From assembly GCA_031553915.1 (NCBI GenBank), contig JAVBKT010000003.1, positions 1 through 64,000 on the forward strand: a stretch of 64,000 nt of DNA, in the 5' to 3' direction. Under the pieces are notes generated by a model. It was not told the DNA's origin. It saw nothing but the letters and a program-made list of their open reading frames with translations, and ran no database searches. The DNA comes from HGM13862 sp031553915 (GTDB lineage: Bacteria; Bacillota; Dehalobacteriia; UBA4068). Both the position numbers and the translations under genes were made by a program. Shown in pieces: positions 1 to 8,256 of the stretch (positions within the stretch are counted from its first letter, which is position 1; the number at the start of each line of letters is the position of its first letter).

Positions 1-613
1 TAGCGTACTGCTGACATAAATATGCCAGAGCTTGGGCCTTGCTCACGCCAGGGCGCATGATCTCCAGCAGCTGCGGCGTGGAGCCGGTGATATAAATGCT
101 CCCGCCAAACCTATCTTGCAAAATTTGCCGCCTCTGCTCCAGCTCATCCGTCACTGACCGCGTCATGATTTTCGGCGAAGGCTGCAAAAGAGCCTCGGAC
201 AATTGCCCCACCTCTTTTGTTGGCATATTGGCATAATCCGGGTCAGCCAGGGTGTGTTCACAGATACGCGGCACAATAATAATATCATCATTATATAGCT
301 GCAAATACCAGCCCTGTTCCTCACCCAGCCGGATGATCTCCCGCATCGCTTCCGGGCTAAGGCAGCTTTGGAACCGAGGGGCCGCATCCTGCGCGCTGCG
401 GATAATTGCGCCATTATAACAGACCAGCGGCGCCATCAGGCCAATCATATCCGCATACTTTTTGGCCGAAGGGAAAGCGCGGCCAGTGGACAGGGTGATG
501 ACAATGCCCTCCTCTTGCAGCTTTTTTAAGGCATGACGCAATTCCGGCAAGATGGAAAGATCATCTTCCAGCAGGGTTCCGTCAATATCCAGGGCCAGCA
601 TCTTATGCTTCAT
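1..613 (-). CDS. Cof-type HAD-superfamily phosphatase (partial)
   Basis: The reading frame opens at ATG 613 behind AGAGGAG and runs off the left edge, so about 204 N-terminal residues are visible. Haloacid-dehalogenase motif I, DIDGTLL, lies at residues 8-14 with both catalytic aspartates. Motif II, STGR, follows near residue 43. The segment after it has the composition of a C2 (Cof/YbiV-type) cap domain. Proteins of this family dephosphorylate sugar phosphates or flavin and pyridoxal phosphates in the cytoplasm, and the substrate cannot be told from sequence. It is the last visible gene of a minus-strand run and starts 45 bp after the preceding stop. Motifs III and IV lie outside the window. 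Confidence 0.88.
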   Translation of the reverse strand, partial: MKHKMLALDIDGTLLEDDLSILPELRHALKKLQEEGIVITLSTGRAFPSAKKYADMIGLMAPLVCYNGAIIRSAQDAAPRFQSCLSPEAMREIIRLGEEQGWYLQLYNDDIIIVPRICEHTLADPDYANMPTKEVGQLSEALLQPSPKIMTRSVTDELEQRRQILQDRFGGSIYITGSTPQLLEIMRPGVSKAQALAYLCQQYA

Positions 614-658
614 AAGCTCCTCTGATTTCTGTATATTTTGCTCCAAACAAGTGATTGC

Positions 659-1303
659 CTAGGCAAGCCACTCAATCAGGGAATTGATCAAAAAAATGAG
701 CAGGATGACATATACCAGACCATTAAACAGATAGAAATACTTGGCCGTTCTGGTATAGCGGTATTCCTTTGGCGCAGCATCCTGATTATCCTCCGCCTCC
801 TCAGGGGATATTTTTTCCTGTTGCTTGGCGGACTTGGTTTTCCCGGAGACAAACTTATTATCAAAATAGTAGAGGCGGTTGGCCGGGCCAAAATCCCCCA
901 GCGAAGGGATGTTCAGGGGAGGGCTATCCTTATAGCACTGATCCAGCTCACTCATAATCTTTTGCGCTGTTACCGTATGACCGATGAAAATATCGTTCCA
1001 GCGCTGCAAGAGCCGGGTGCAGATATAATTGAGCGCAAAAAGGATCAGGCATAAAAGGATTTTCATGCCGATATTCTCCAGATTGGAGGCAAATTCCAAA
1101 ATCATGCCGATGCCTACCAGCAGCAGAGAAATAAAAGTAAGGCGTTCATTTTCCACATGCCGGGCATGTCCCAGGTTTTCCTTCATACATTCGATGAGGA
1201 ACTCCTGCTTTTGCCGGTATTGCAGCGGTGAAGGATCAAGGGGGGAGCCGTTAGCTGAGGATTCTTCCTGCCGCAGATCAGACGCATCTATAGCCTTGTC
1301 CAT
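659..1303 (-). CDS. Three-helix membrane protein of unknown function
   Basis: 214 residues. The N-terminal 50 residues are polar. Hydrophobic helices lie near residues 57-72, 79-98 and 190-210, and a charged cytoplasmic-type loop rich in Lys and Glu precedes the last one. The layout (two close helices, a soluble middle and a C-terminal helix) recalls RipA/SLATT-like membrane proteins, but I do not recognise a defining motif and claim no function. The start is an ATG behind AAAGGAGAT. It sits between a methyltransferase gene and the HAD phosphatase gene, on the same strand. Confidence 0.7.
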   Translation of the reverse strand: MDKAIDASDLRQEESSANGSPLDPSPLQYRQKQEFLIECMKENLGHARHVENERLTFISLLLVGIGMILEFASNLENIGMKILLCLILFALNYICTRLLQRWNDIFIGHTVTAQKIMSELDQCYKDSPPLNIPSLGDFGPANRLYYFDNKFVSGKTKSAKQQEKISPEEAEDNQDAAPKEYRYTRTAKYFYLFNGLVYVILLIFLINSLIEWLA

Positions 1304-1400
1304 TGTACTATATCTCCTTTAGCGGGTTATATCACGGCACTTTATTAGCTTTTACTATATCATATTCCTGTCGCTATTGCCATGGTTTGTCGCATGCTGT

Positions 1401-2156
1401 TTATCCGGGCAGCTTAGCGCAAACCCAAAAGGCTATGTCTCTCAAAAAGACGGCATTGTTGTCTTGTCTCTCCTGCTCTAGACGCTGGGATAAGCTATCA
1501 ATATCTATTTCATCCAAGGCTGCTACCTGCTGTCCTGTGATACGCTCCAACATCAGCTCTGTTACCATCGCCAAATCACTGCCTGTTTCCGGCGTATGCA
1601 AAGAGGCCTCTGCTCTGATATCTACTATCTCAAGGCCAGCTTGTTTGCAGGCGGCATAAAGATTCAGGCCCATATGGATATCGCCGCCTTCTTTGCTAAC
1701 GGTATCCCAAATCCAGGATTGCACCTGAGTATGCAGCGGCAAAGAGTCCGCATTCACCAAGCAGCCCATAGAATCACTCTCCTGAAAGACAAAGATGCCA
1801 TTCTTGGCCAAAAAAGGAATAAGGTTTTTGATGCTGTTCTTTGGTGAAGGCAAATACATCAACACCCTGCGGCCGATAATGGCATCAAATTTGCCCAGAT
1901 GCGGCGGCAGATTATTAATATTCGCCTTGATAAATTCCACATTTTCTATCTGCTTGTGGCTGGCATTTGCGCGCGCAAGCTCCAGCGCTGCCTCTGAAAT
2001 ATCAAAGCCAAGCACCTCTCCACTACTGCCGACCAATTCCGCGGCCAGCAGGCTGACATCTCCGCTGCCGCAACCAATATCCAGCACCCGCATTCCTTTG
2101 GCAATACCGCTATCAACCAATAAGCGATAGGTAAAATCATCCCGTAATTTACTCAT
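1401..2156 (-). CDS. Class I SAM-dependent methyltransferase
   Basis: 251 residues. The glycine-rich SAM-binding motif I, VLDIGCGSGDVSLLA, lies near residues 24-38. An acidic residue ending strand beta-2 (GFDIS) and an IIGRRVLMYLP post-motif follow, as in UbiE/Methyltransf_25-type enzymes. The C-terminal half is helical and probably sets the substrate, which is unknown. The gene overlaps the 3' end of the O-antigen-ligase-like gene by 8 bp and has an AAAGGAG ribosome site, so the two are almost certainly co-transcribed. The envelope context hints at a glycan or lipid substrate, but that is inference. Confidence 0.88.
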   Translation of the reverse strand: MSKLRDDFTYRLLVDSGIAKGMRVLDIGCGSGDVSLLAAELVGSSGEVLGFDISEAALELARANASHKQIENVEFIKANINNLPPHLGKFDAIIGRRVLMYLPSPKNSIKNLIPFLAKNGIFVFQESDSMGCLVNADSLPLHTQVQSWIWDTVSKEGGDIHMGLNLYAACKQAGLEIVDIRAEASLHTPETGSDLAMVTELMLERITGQQVAALDEIDIDSLSQRLEQERQDNNAVFLRDIAFWVCAKLPG

Positions 2157-3537
2157 TTTTGCTCCTTTGCCTGTTTTTTAAGCTTTCATTTCGCCGTCCT
2201 TGTTTCAGCTGATAATCAAGCATCCCCCAGAATAACCAAAAGAGGGGCGCAGTTATACAAATGCTGAAGCTGAAAAATATTTGGATGCTATAACACAGCG
2301 CTGCCGCGCCCAAAAGCAAAACAGCGCTTTGCTTGCGCTGGGCAATCCAGCCGCAAGCGCTGACGATTAAGGCGGCTAAATATACCATTAGTGCAGGTAT
2401 GCCGAGGTTAACCATAATATTCAGGTAATCATTATGCGCGGTATCTACTCGCGTCTGACGCGGGATGAGGCTGCCGTCATCAGCGGTGAAAACCAAATCC
2501 AACCTTTGACCAAGGGTGTCCGGCCCACCGCCCAGCAGCGGCCGCTCTGGCACCAGTTGTAGGCTTTCCCGCCAAATCAAAATCCGCCCGCTGCCAAAGC
2601 TGTCATCAATTTGCCCGTGCAAAAGGGATGATAGCTCAGTGAAAAAAATTATCTCGCCCTGATAATTATATAAAAACAGCAGCAGACAAATCAGCAGCAA
2701 GATAACAATAATCAGATAGGCCATACGCCAGTTGCAGCGGGACAACAGCAGCGGGATAACCAGCAAACATCCGGCCAGCAAGCCTACTATGCCCGCCAGC
2801 ACTTTGGCACAAACTATCACATACAGCGCGCCCAAAATAACCGGCAGAAACAGCCAACGCTTTTTATCACTCTGCCAGCGCACCATATAGCAGACAAATG
2901 CCGGGATAGCCAGGCAAAAGAAAGCTGCCAACATGCCGGTATTGCCGATGGTGCCCAAAAATTGGCCCGAGTAAGCTACATTGCCATCAAAATAATTTAG
3001 CCCGGCGGGAAAAAGCCCCAGCGGGTTAGCGCCTGCCAGCTGCATCACAGCGATGACGACATTAGCCGCAACCGCTATCAGCAGCAGATAAAGATAGGCT
3101 GGACGAAGCTGGCCAAAGGTGGAGGCGGCCATAAAAATGCTGATATATAGCAGCAAGGTTGCCAGCCCCTCATAGCGACCGCTGCCCTGCCAAACAGTTT
3201 GCGGATAGGGGGAGAACAACGCCGAGAGAATGGCCAAAGCTGCAAAAATGAGCAGCAGCTTTTGGCTCAAAGAAAGGGCAGCTATAACCCCTCTGAAATC
3301 AAATTTTCTCCGGTCATGACAAATTCCCCATAGATAATAGCCTAACAACAGCGCCAGATAGGCTATGGTCGCGCTCACAAAAAAAAGGTATTTGCTGCGG
3401 GTAATATTGGCATAGCCGCCAATCATCCCCACTAAAGGGAAAACCAGCAGCAGCATGACAATAAACCCCGCCGTAAAAAAACGGGGTTTGTCCTCAGCAA
3501 AAGCCTGCCTGAGATTGCAGAAAAAACGGCTAATCAT
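2149..3537 (-). CDS. O-antigen ligase/polymerase family membrane protein (Wzy_C-like)
   Basis: 462 residues, mostly hydrophobic, with about ten or more membrane segments. A long extracytoplasmic loop (about residues 300-370) contains GSGRILIWRESL and GGGPDTLGQRL, typical of the Wzy_C/WaaL superfamily, which joins or polymerises glycans on the outer face of the membrane. The loop Arg in the GRxxxW segment and the His in DTAHNDYLN are typical conserved positions. In a Firmicute the product is more likely an exopolysaccharide or cell-wall-linked glycan than lipopolysaccharide. It is followed with an 8 bp overlap by a methyltransferase and preceded by a YdcF/SanA-like gene. Confidence 0.85.
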   Translation of the reverse strand: MISRFFCNLRQAFAEDKPRFFTAGFIVMLLLVFPLVGMIGGYANITRSKYLFFVSATIAYLALLLGYYLWGICHDRRKFDFRGVIAALSLSQKLLLIFAALAILSALFSPYPQTVWQGSGRYEGLATLLLYISIFMAASTFGQLRPAYLYLLLIAVAANVVIAVMQLAGANPLGLFPAGLNYFDGNVAYSGQFLGTIGNTGMLAAFFCLAIPAFVCYMVRWQSDKKRWLFLPVILGALYVIVCAKVLAGIVGLLAGCLLVIPLLLSRCNWRMAYLIIVILLLICLLLFLYNYQGEIIFFTELSSLLHGQIDDSFGSGRILIWRESLQLVPERPLLGGGPDTLGQRLDLVFTADDGSLIPRQTRVDTAHNDYLNIMVNLGIPALMVYLAALIVSACGWIAQRKQSAVLLLGAAALCYSIQIFFSFSICITAPLFWLFWGMLDYQLKQGRRNESLKNRQRSKNE

Positions 3538-3574
3538 TATTTTTTTGCCGGGTCATTACAGTTCCCTCTATTTT

Positions 3575-4303
3575 TTAATCGTTAGTGCTGTTACCGTCTC
3601 CGGTAACCGGGATCGCCTCTCCCAAAAAAGTTGGCTGCGGTTGAAAAAGACAATAGAGAAAATCCTTGCAGCGGGCGGCAATTTCCCTCAGCTCGCGGTA
3701 TCCCTGCCCATAATAATTGTTGGGATCTGCCGCTGCCACGCCATAGGCCTCCATATCCAAAGCCCCGGCAATATATAAAGCCCGGTAAAGATGATATTCC
3801 TGGGTGACAATTAATATTTTTTCCGCTAAGAATACATCCCGCGCCCGGTAAATGCTTTCATAAGTGGAAAACCCGGCATGATCCATAAAGACATCTTCCG
3901 ACGGCACTCCGGCATCAATAGCATAAGCTTTCATGGCATTAACTTCATCGTAATTAGTCTGTCCGTGATCGCCGCTCATCAACAGTTTATCCGCTGCTCC
4001 AGCCTGATATAAGCTTATCCCTTGGTCGAGGCGGTCTTTTAGCATAGAGCTGGGCTTGCCGTCGGCATTCAACCCGGCGCCAAGAATCAAAATGCAATCA
4101 GAGTCTTCGTCTTGAGCTATTTCTGTAGAGATAATCCGCTCTCCGCTGGCTTTGACTATACTATTGGCGATCAAAATAAAAGCTGTACCTACCACGATAA
4201 TGATAAGGAGAGCAAGCAAGAGCTTTTTCCACACAGCCAGCTTTTGCTTTGCCGAAGCGGGGATGTTGTCCAAACTTTCTGCATTTTGGGTCAAATTATT
4301 CAT
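3575..4303 (-). CDS. YdcF/SanA-family membrane-anchored protein (DUF218)
   Basis: 242 residues. One transmembrane anchor at about residues 28-50 is followed by an extracytoplasmic DUF218 domain. Family signatures are DCILILGAGL near residue 70, MSGDHGQTNYDEVNAMK in the middle, and the VTQEYHLYRAL block near residue 170. SanA/YdcF proteins affect envelope barrier function in enterobacteria, and their biochemical activity is not settled. The gene leads the minus-strand envelope cluster and stops 37 bp before the ligase-like gene. No strong ribosome site precedes the ATG. Confidence 0.85.
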   Translation of the reverse strand: MNNLTQNAESLDNIPASAKQKLAVWKKLLLALLIIIVVGTAFILIANSIVKASGERIISTEIAQDEDSDCILILGAGLNADGKPSSMLKDRLDQGISLYQAGAADKLLMSGDHGQTNYDEVNAMKAYAIDAGVPSEDVFMDHAGFSTYESIYRARDVFLAEKILIVTQEYHLYRALYIAGALDMEAYGVAAADPNNYYGQGYRELREIAARCKDFLYCLFQPQPTFLGEAIPVTGDGNSTND

Positions 4304-4364
4304 ATCATAATATTTCTGTAAGCAGCCTGTTTTTCCTTTTCATGCTAATTTCACTCAATATAGA

Positions 4365-4393
4365 TTGACCATAGGCACAAAAAGAACTATAAT
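4365..4393 (+). promoter_or_regulatory. Sigma-A promoter of the GH3 gene; leaderless layout
   Basis: TTGACC (4365-4370), a 17 bp spacer and a perfect TATAAT (4388-4393). The start ATG at 4400 lies only 7 bp after the -10 box, where transcription would normally begin. No Shine-Dalgarno sequence exists in between. Confidence 0.75.
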
Positions 4394-4399
4394 TCTATC

Positions 4400-5581
4400 A
4401 TGAAAAAAATACTTTTGATCCTTTTACTAACTATCTGTGTAGCGCTTGGCGGCTGTACGCTGGACATCTTTGGCGGCAGCGGGGATGAGCCGATATCCCC
4501 CGCTAGCGCAGAAATGACTACACCGGCTTTGTCAGCGCTATGCCGGGCAGTGCTGGATGAGATCGAGCATGGCTTGTTTATCAACAACATCATCTCCGGC
4601 ATGAGCCTTGAAGAAAAAGCAGCGCAGCTGTTTATCGTCCGCTGCCCTGCCGACCACCCTGTTATCTATACCACAGACTATCAGCCAGGCGGCTATATCT
4701 TTTTTGCCAGAGATTTTGAGAACAGCACTGCCAGTGATTTTGTTAGCCTTGCCGCAAGCTGCCAGCAGGCAGCGAAAATCCCCCTGCTTATGGGCGTGGA
4801 TGAAGAAGGCGGCACAGTCAACCGTATCAGCAGCTATAGCCAATACCGCGCCACCCCCTTCTTGTCCCCGCAGGATCTTTATGCCAGCGGCGGCATGGAG
4901 CTGATTATCAGTGATGCCCAGGAAAAGGCTGCGCTGCTCAAAAGCCTGGGAATCAATCTAAACTTTGCCCCGGTGGCTGATGTCTCCACCAACAGCGCTG
5001 ATTATATTTACGACCGCTCCTTTGGCCAGGATGGCACGGCTACGGCTGAATATGTGACTGCTGTGGTGCAAACAATGCAGGAAGCAAATATCGGCTCTGT
5101 TTTGAAACATTTTCCCGGCTATGGCAATAATATTGATACGCATGGCAATATTGCCGTAGATAACCGCAGCCTGGACAGCTTTCGCACTAATGATTTTCTG
5201 CCCTTTATCGCCGGGATTGAGGCCGGCGCCTCCATGGTTTTGGTTTCTCATAATATTGTCAATTGCATCGACAGCCAATTGCCTGCCTCGCTCTCCCCTG
5301 CGGTGCATCAGCTGCTCAGAGAAGAGCTGGGTTTTGGCGGTGTGATTATCACTGACGACCTGAGTATGGGCGCCATTACCCTTTATAGCGGCTCTGCTAA
5401 CCCGGCAGTGCTGGCTGTGCTGGCCGGCAATGATCTGCTTTGCACCAGCGATTTCGTCACCCAGCATCAAGCCATCTTAGCGGCTATCGATGAGGGGGTT
5501 ATCAGTGAAGACCAGCTCGACCGGGCGATCAGACATACACTTAAATTAAAAATCAAACTGGGGCTGATCGAAGAGCAATAG
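4400..5581 (+). CDS. NagZ-like glycoside hydrolase family 3 lipoprotein
   Basis: 393 residues. A lipoprotein signal peptide ends at ALGGC (lipid-modified Cys19). The rest is one GH3 N-terminal barrel domain. KHFPGYGNNIDTHG near residue 236 matches the NagZ KHFPGHG...DSH loop carrying the Asp-His acid/base pair, although the usual GHG is GYG here. VIITDDLSMGAI near residue 317 carries the nucleophile Asp. NagZ enzymes remove N-acetylglucosamine from muropeptides, and Gram-positive lipoprotein forms act at the outer membrane face in wall turnover. The signal peptide fixes the start at 4400 although no ribosome site precedes it. A perfect hairpin terminator follows. Confidence 0.92.
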   Translation: MKKILLILLLTICVALGGCTLDIFGGSGDEPISPASAEMTTPALSALCRAVLDEIEHGLFINNIISGMSLEEKAAQLFIVRCPADHPVIYTTDYQPGGYIFFARDFENSTASDFVSLAASCQQAAKIPLLMGVDEEGGTVNRISSYSQYRATPFLSPQDLYASGGMELIISDAQEKAALLKSLGINLNFAPVADVSTNSADYIYDRSFGQDGTATAEYVTAVVQTMQEANIGSVLKHFPGYGNNIDTHGNIAVDNRSLDSFRTNDFLPFIAGIEAGASMVLVSHNIVNCIDSQLPASLSPAVHQLLREELGFGGVIITDDLSMGAITLYSGSANPAVLAVLAGNDLLCTSDFVTQHQAILAAIDEGVISEDQLDRAIRHTLKLKIKLGLIEEQ

Positions 5582-5611
5582 GCTTTATGCTCTATTTGTA
5601 CTGATAAATAA

Positions 5612-5646
5612 CACCTGTCTCTGCAGAGACAGGTGCTATTTTGTTT
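5612..5646 (+). terminator. Rho-independent terminator of the GH3 gene
   Basis: A perfect 10 bp stem, CACCTGTCTC / GAGACAGGTG, with a TGCA loop, followed by CTATTTTGTTT. Confidence 0.85.
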
Positions 5647-5685
5647 GCGACATATATTTTGAGATAGTAAAACCAATATTATTTT

Positions 5686-6075
5686 TTAATCATGCAATGT
5701 GCGGTTTGGTTGAAGCGGGGCCGCCTGAACGGTATTGGTCTTTCTACGATAGAGAAAATATCTGACAATACCAATGCCGATAAAGATGATAAGCTCCTCA
5801 CCAAAGATCATTCCATCTATGACCCAGCCATTAGCCAGGCTATGCCCCGCAGCCAATGCCTGGAACAAATGCTGGCTGCCCAGATCCGCTGTTTTATAAA
5901 TATGCAGCCAGGGAAAAGGCCGCCCGTATTGATAGTCATAAGCACGGGCAATTGGCTCACCCGCAACCGGTGTCTGCCACTCAAACAGCGTGATTAGCAG
6001 CAAACACAGACAAATAAGCAAATAAAGTTTTTTGTTTAAACCAAGCTCTCGCATTAAGTCTTTGATACGGCGCAT
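5686..6075 (-). CDS. Small two-helix membrane protein, unknown
   Basis: 129 residues from ATG 6075, chosen because AGGAGGTGATCAAG lies just upstream. A longer GTG start at 6084 would fall inside that ribosome site. A transmembrane segment lies near residues 18-33 and a second near 88-106. Between them is an external-type loop with aromatic residues and two histidines. The tail is basic and polar. I recognise no family. It lies alone between the convergent GH3 gene and the 3' end of the upstream lipoprotein gene, which is on the same strand. Confidence 0.6.
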   Translation of the reverse strand: MRRIKDLMRELGLNKKLYLLICLCLLLITLFEWQTPVAGEPIARAYDYQYGRPFPWLHIYKTADLGSQHLFQALAAGHSLANGWVIDGMIFGEELIIFIGIGIVRYFLYRRKTNTVQAAPLQPNRTLHD

Positions 6076-6143
6076 CTTGATCACCTCCTGAAAAGCTGTG
6101 GCTACTCAGATATTAACCGCGCATTGATACTTAATCTTCTTTT

Positions 6144-7266
6144 TTATAAGTTTGGAAAATAAAAATATTCAACGGTATTCATTTTTGCAATAACTTCTCC
6201 ATCCTTGATAACTACAAAGACAGTATTGGGAGTTTCCGTTTCCCTATGAGAATGATGAACCGTGAACAAAAGATAGCCATTATAATAGCTAGCGGAGCTA
6301 ATATGGATATGGTAGTATTCTTCATGGTTGTCAACCGCAAAGTCATAGTTATCATAGAGCTTGTAGGCGGTATAGGTATCGCCGTCAATTTTATAGAGTC
6401 CATCTATATAATTGCAGACCAAGAAAGCATCCCCGGACGAATTAACCAACTGGCTCCCGACCGGCGCCATGGCACCATTGAATTCAGGATTATTTGCCAC
6501 CATGTTGATCTCATAGCTGCCATCAGCCAGATCATATTGAATGATAGCCAGCTGCTTATCAACGGCGTTATCCAACACTGGATAGAGTAAAAAATAGGCA
6601 TTCTCTTCTGTAAAATAAAAGCTGGTAATGATATAAGCTGCTTCATGTCCACCTGGGATGCTTGCAGCAGTAAAATCAAAAGAGTAGTCCTTTTCTCCAT
6701 TGCTGATGACAAACGGTTCTCTATTGAACGGATTATTGAAATAGAACTCATCTGTTGGTTGCGGAAAATCTTTTATCAAATACCCCTTATAGCAGGGGTT
6801 ACGATAATTTTTATATTCTATCTCCATACCAGCGCCAGCCTTGCTTTGTTGCTCATCATACTCTATGGCAAGGTAGTTGCCGCCATCCCAATTGGAGTGG
6901 TAAAATTTAAAATCTTCTCCAGATATAATAACCAATCCCGTATTAGTGATATCACCAGTTTCTATGTTCCAGTTATAACGAACCACTTGCTTGTTTTCAT
7001 GATCATGATAGGCTAGCGGAATAACCGAATCATCAACAGCATTATGCAGTGCGGCTATCTCAGGATCAACCTCTGGCGGCGCAATGACATCAATGCCAGT
7101 ATCCGTTGTATCAGATATTGTTCCTGGGTTTGGGTTTGGGTTTGGGTTTGGGTTTGGGTTTGGGTTTGGGTTTGGGTTTGCCTGGCAGGCCGATCCCAAT
7201 ACCATAGCACAAAAACACACATGCGATAGTGGCTATTATTTTGATCATTTTTTGGTGTTGAGTCAT
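6144..7266 (-). CDS. Lipoprotein with Asn-Pro repeat linker; apparent frameshift in signal peptide
   Basis: The body (to the stop at 6144) is about 340 residues of beta-rich, Tyr-rich extracellular sequence that I do not recognise. It is preceded by nine Asn-Pro repeats and ...LGSAC, a lipobox-like end. In that frame the only nearby start is a GTG at about 7220 with no ribosome site. A good start, ATG 7266 behind AAAGGAAT, encodes a classic lipoprotein signal beginning MTQHQKMIKIIATIACVF in the adjacent frame. One added base in the A5 run at 7211-7215 (T5 on the coding strand) would join the two into a normal lipoprotein. Either the gene is frameshifted, phase-variable, or the base call is wrong. 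Confidence 0.6.
7126..7180. repeat. Hexanucleotide microsatellite (GGGTTT)9
   Basis: Nine perfect GGGTTT units plus one base. Read on the minus strand it encodes (Asn-Pro)9, the linker between the lipid-anchored Cys and the body of the lipoprotein. Because the unit is 6 bp, copy-number change alters linker length without shifting the frame. Confidence 0.97.
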
Positions 7267-7458
7267 AATTATCATTCCTTTATATTCCGCTAGTTGCCAG
7301 AAACTAAATTAGTATGTTAGATTAAGCCCATTGGAATCACTTCCATTATTTTTTTATTACAAATAAAAGGGGGAGGTGTTACAGCAAGGTGAACAATGCT
7401 GCAAAACTGCTCAGAAAATGTACAGCCTGGCTTATTTCGTACAATCATTGTTTCACAT

Positions 7459-7494
7459 AGAAGAAAACACCCGCGTCTGGCAGACGCGGGTGTT
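7459..7494 (-). terminator. Terminator of the WYL-regulator gene
   Basis: A perfect 14 bp stem, AACACCCGCGTCTG / CAGACGCGGGTGTT, followed on the minus strand by TTTCTTC. It lies just past the stop of the WYL gene and probably ends the thrC-side transcript. Confidence 0.8.
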
Positions 7495-7520
7495 GCTATA
7501 ATCAAACAATATATCAGCAA

Positions 7521-8231
7521 TTAGAGAATAATTCTGTTGAAGTATTCTTTGATATCCAGCCCGGTAAAGAGCTCTTTGCCGCTGCGGGGCAGCTCTAAGA
7601 TGGTCAAATTCTGCATTCTTGCTACAGAAAAATCCTCAATCCTCGCCCGGCGCGCATTATAGCCCAGCAAATAATATTTGCCCTCGCTATATGCCAGGGC
7701 AAAAGGGCTGATCTTATGCGTAAAGCGTTCGTCCAGCTGCAATTGCTGACGATAGGCAAAGCTGATTTGGCAATCATTGCTGATCGCCGCAAAAATACTA
7801 TCCAGTTTTTGCCGCAAATGCTTATCTGCACTCTTGGCCTGGCGTTTGATATATACCGGGCGGATCAATTTTTTGGCCTGATGCTGGTTGGTGAGGCTGG
7901 AAATCTTTTTAATCAATTGCGCTGCTTCATCTTCTGTGACAAAGGGGGCAGCCTCAATGCTGTCCACCATCAGCTGCAATTCGCTCAAATCAAAAAAGCG
8001 GCCTTCAATATAATATCCCGGCGGGCGCGTCGGCGACACCGACACATCTACCCCGCTCTCACGCAGGGTCCGGATATCATCATAAATGCTTTTGCGTTCA
8101 GCGGCAATGCCATATTCACTGAGAGCCGCAATCAGCTGCGCCATGGTCAGCGGATGTTTTTCATCCGAACGCTCTCGCAGAATTCTCCGCAAATAAATCA
8201 ATTTTAGTTTTTGTCCGCGAGATTTAGACAT
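7521..8231 (-). CDS. HTH-WYL domain transcriptional regulator
   Basis: 236 residues. An N-terminal winged helix (about residues 5-60) contains RKSIYDDIRTLRESG, the recognition region of the DeoR/YafY type. The C-terminal WYL domain (about 135-205) shows ALAYSEGKYYLLGYNARR. WYL domains bind ligands, often nucleic-acid-derived, and regulate many processes. The target is unknown. ATG 8231 has a GGAGAGGG ribosome site and follows the thrC stop by 25 bp, so it may be co-transcribed with thrC. A strong terminator follows. Confidence 0.88.
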   Translation of the reverse strand: MSKSRGQKLKLIYLRRILRERSDEKHPLTMAQLIAALSEYGIAAERKSIYDDIRTLRESGVDVSVSPTRPPGYYIEGRFFDLSELQLMVDSIEAAPFVTEDEAAQLIKKISSLTNQHQAKKLIRPVYIKRQAKSADKHLRQKLDSIFAAISNDCQISFAYRQQLQLDERFTHKISPFALAYSEGKYYLLGYNARRARIEDFSVARMQNLTILELPRSGKELFTGLDIKEYFNRIIL

Positions 8232-8256
8232 TGCCCTCTCCTTAGCCTGTGTTCAC

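Noticed and set aside
7126..7180. Telomere-like GGGTTT repeat
   Set aside because: It sits inside a coding region and encodes an Asn-Pro linker; a chromosomal end or G-quadruplex function is not needed to explain it.
7317..7520. 67-residue minus-strand ORF
   Set aside because: It covers the terminator hairpin of the WYL gene, has no ribosome site and no recognisable product.
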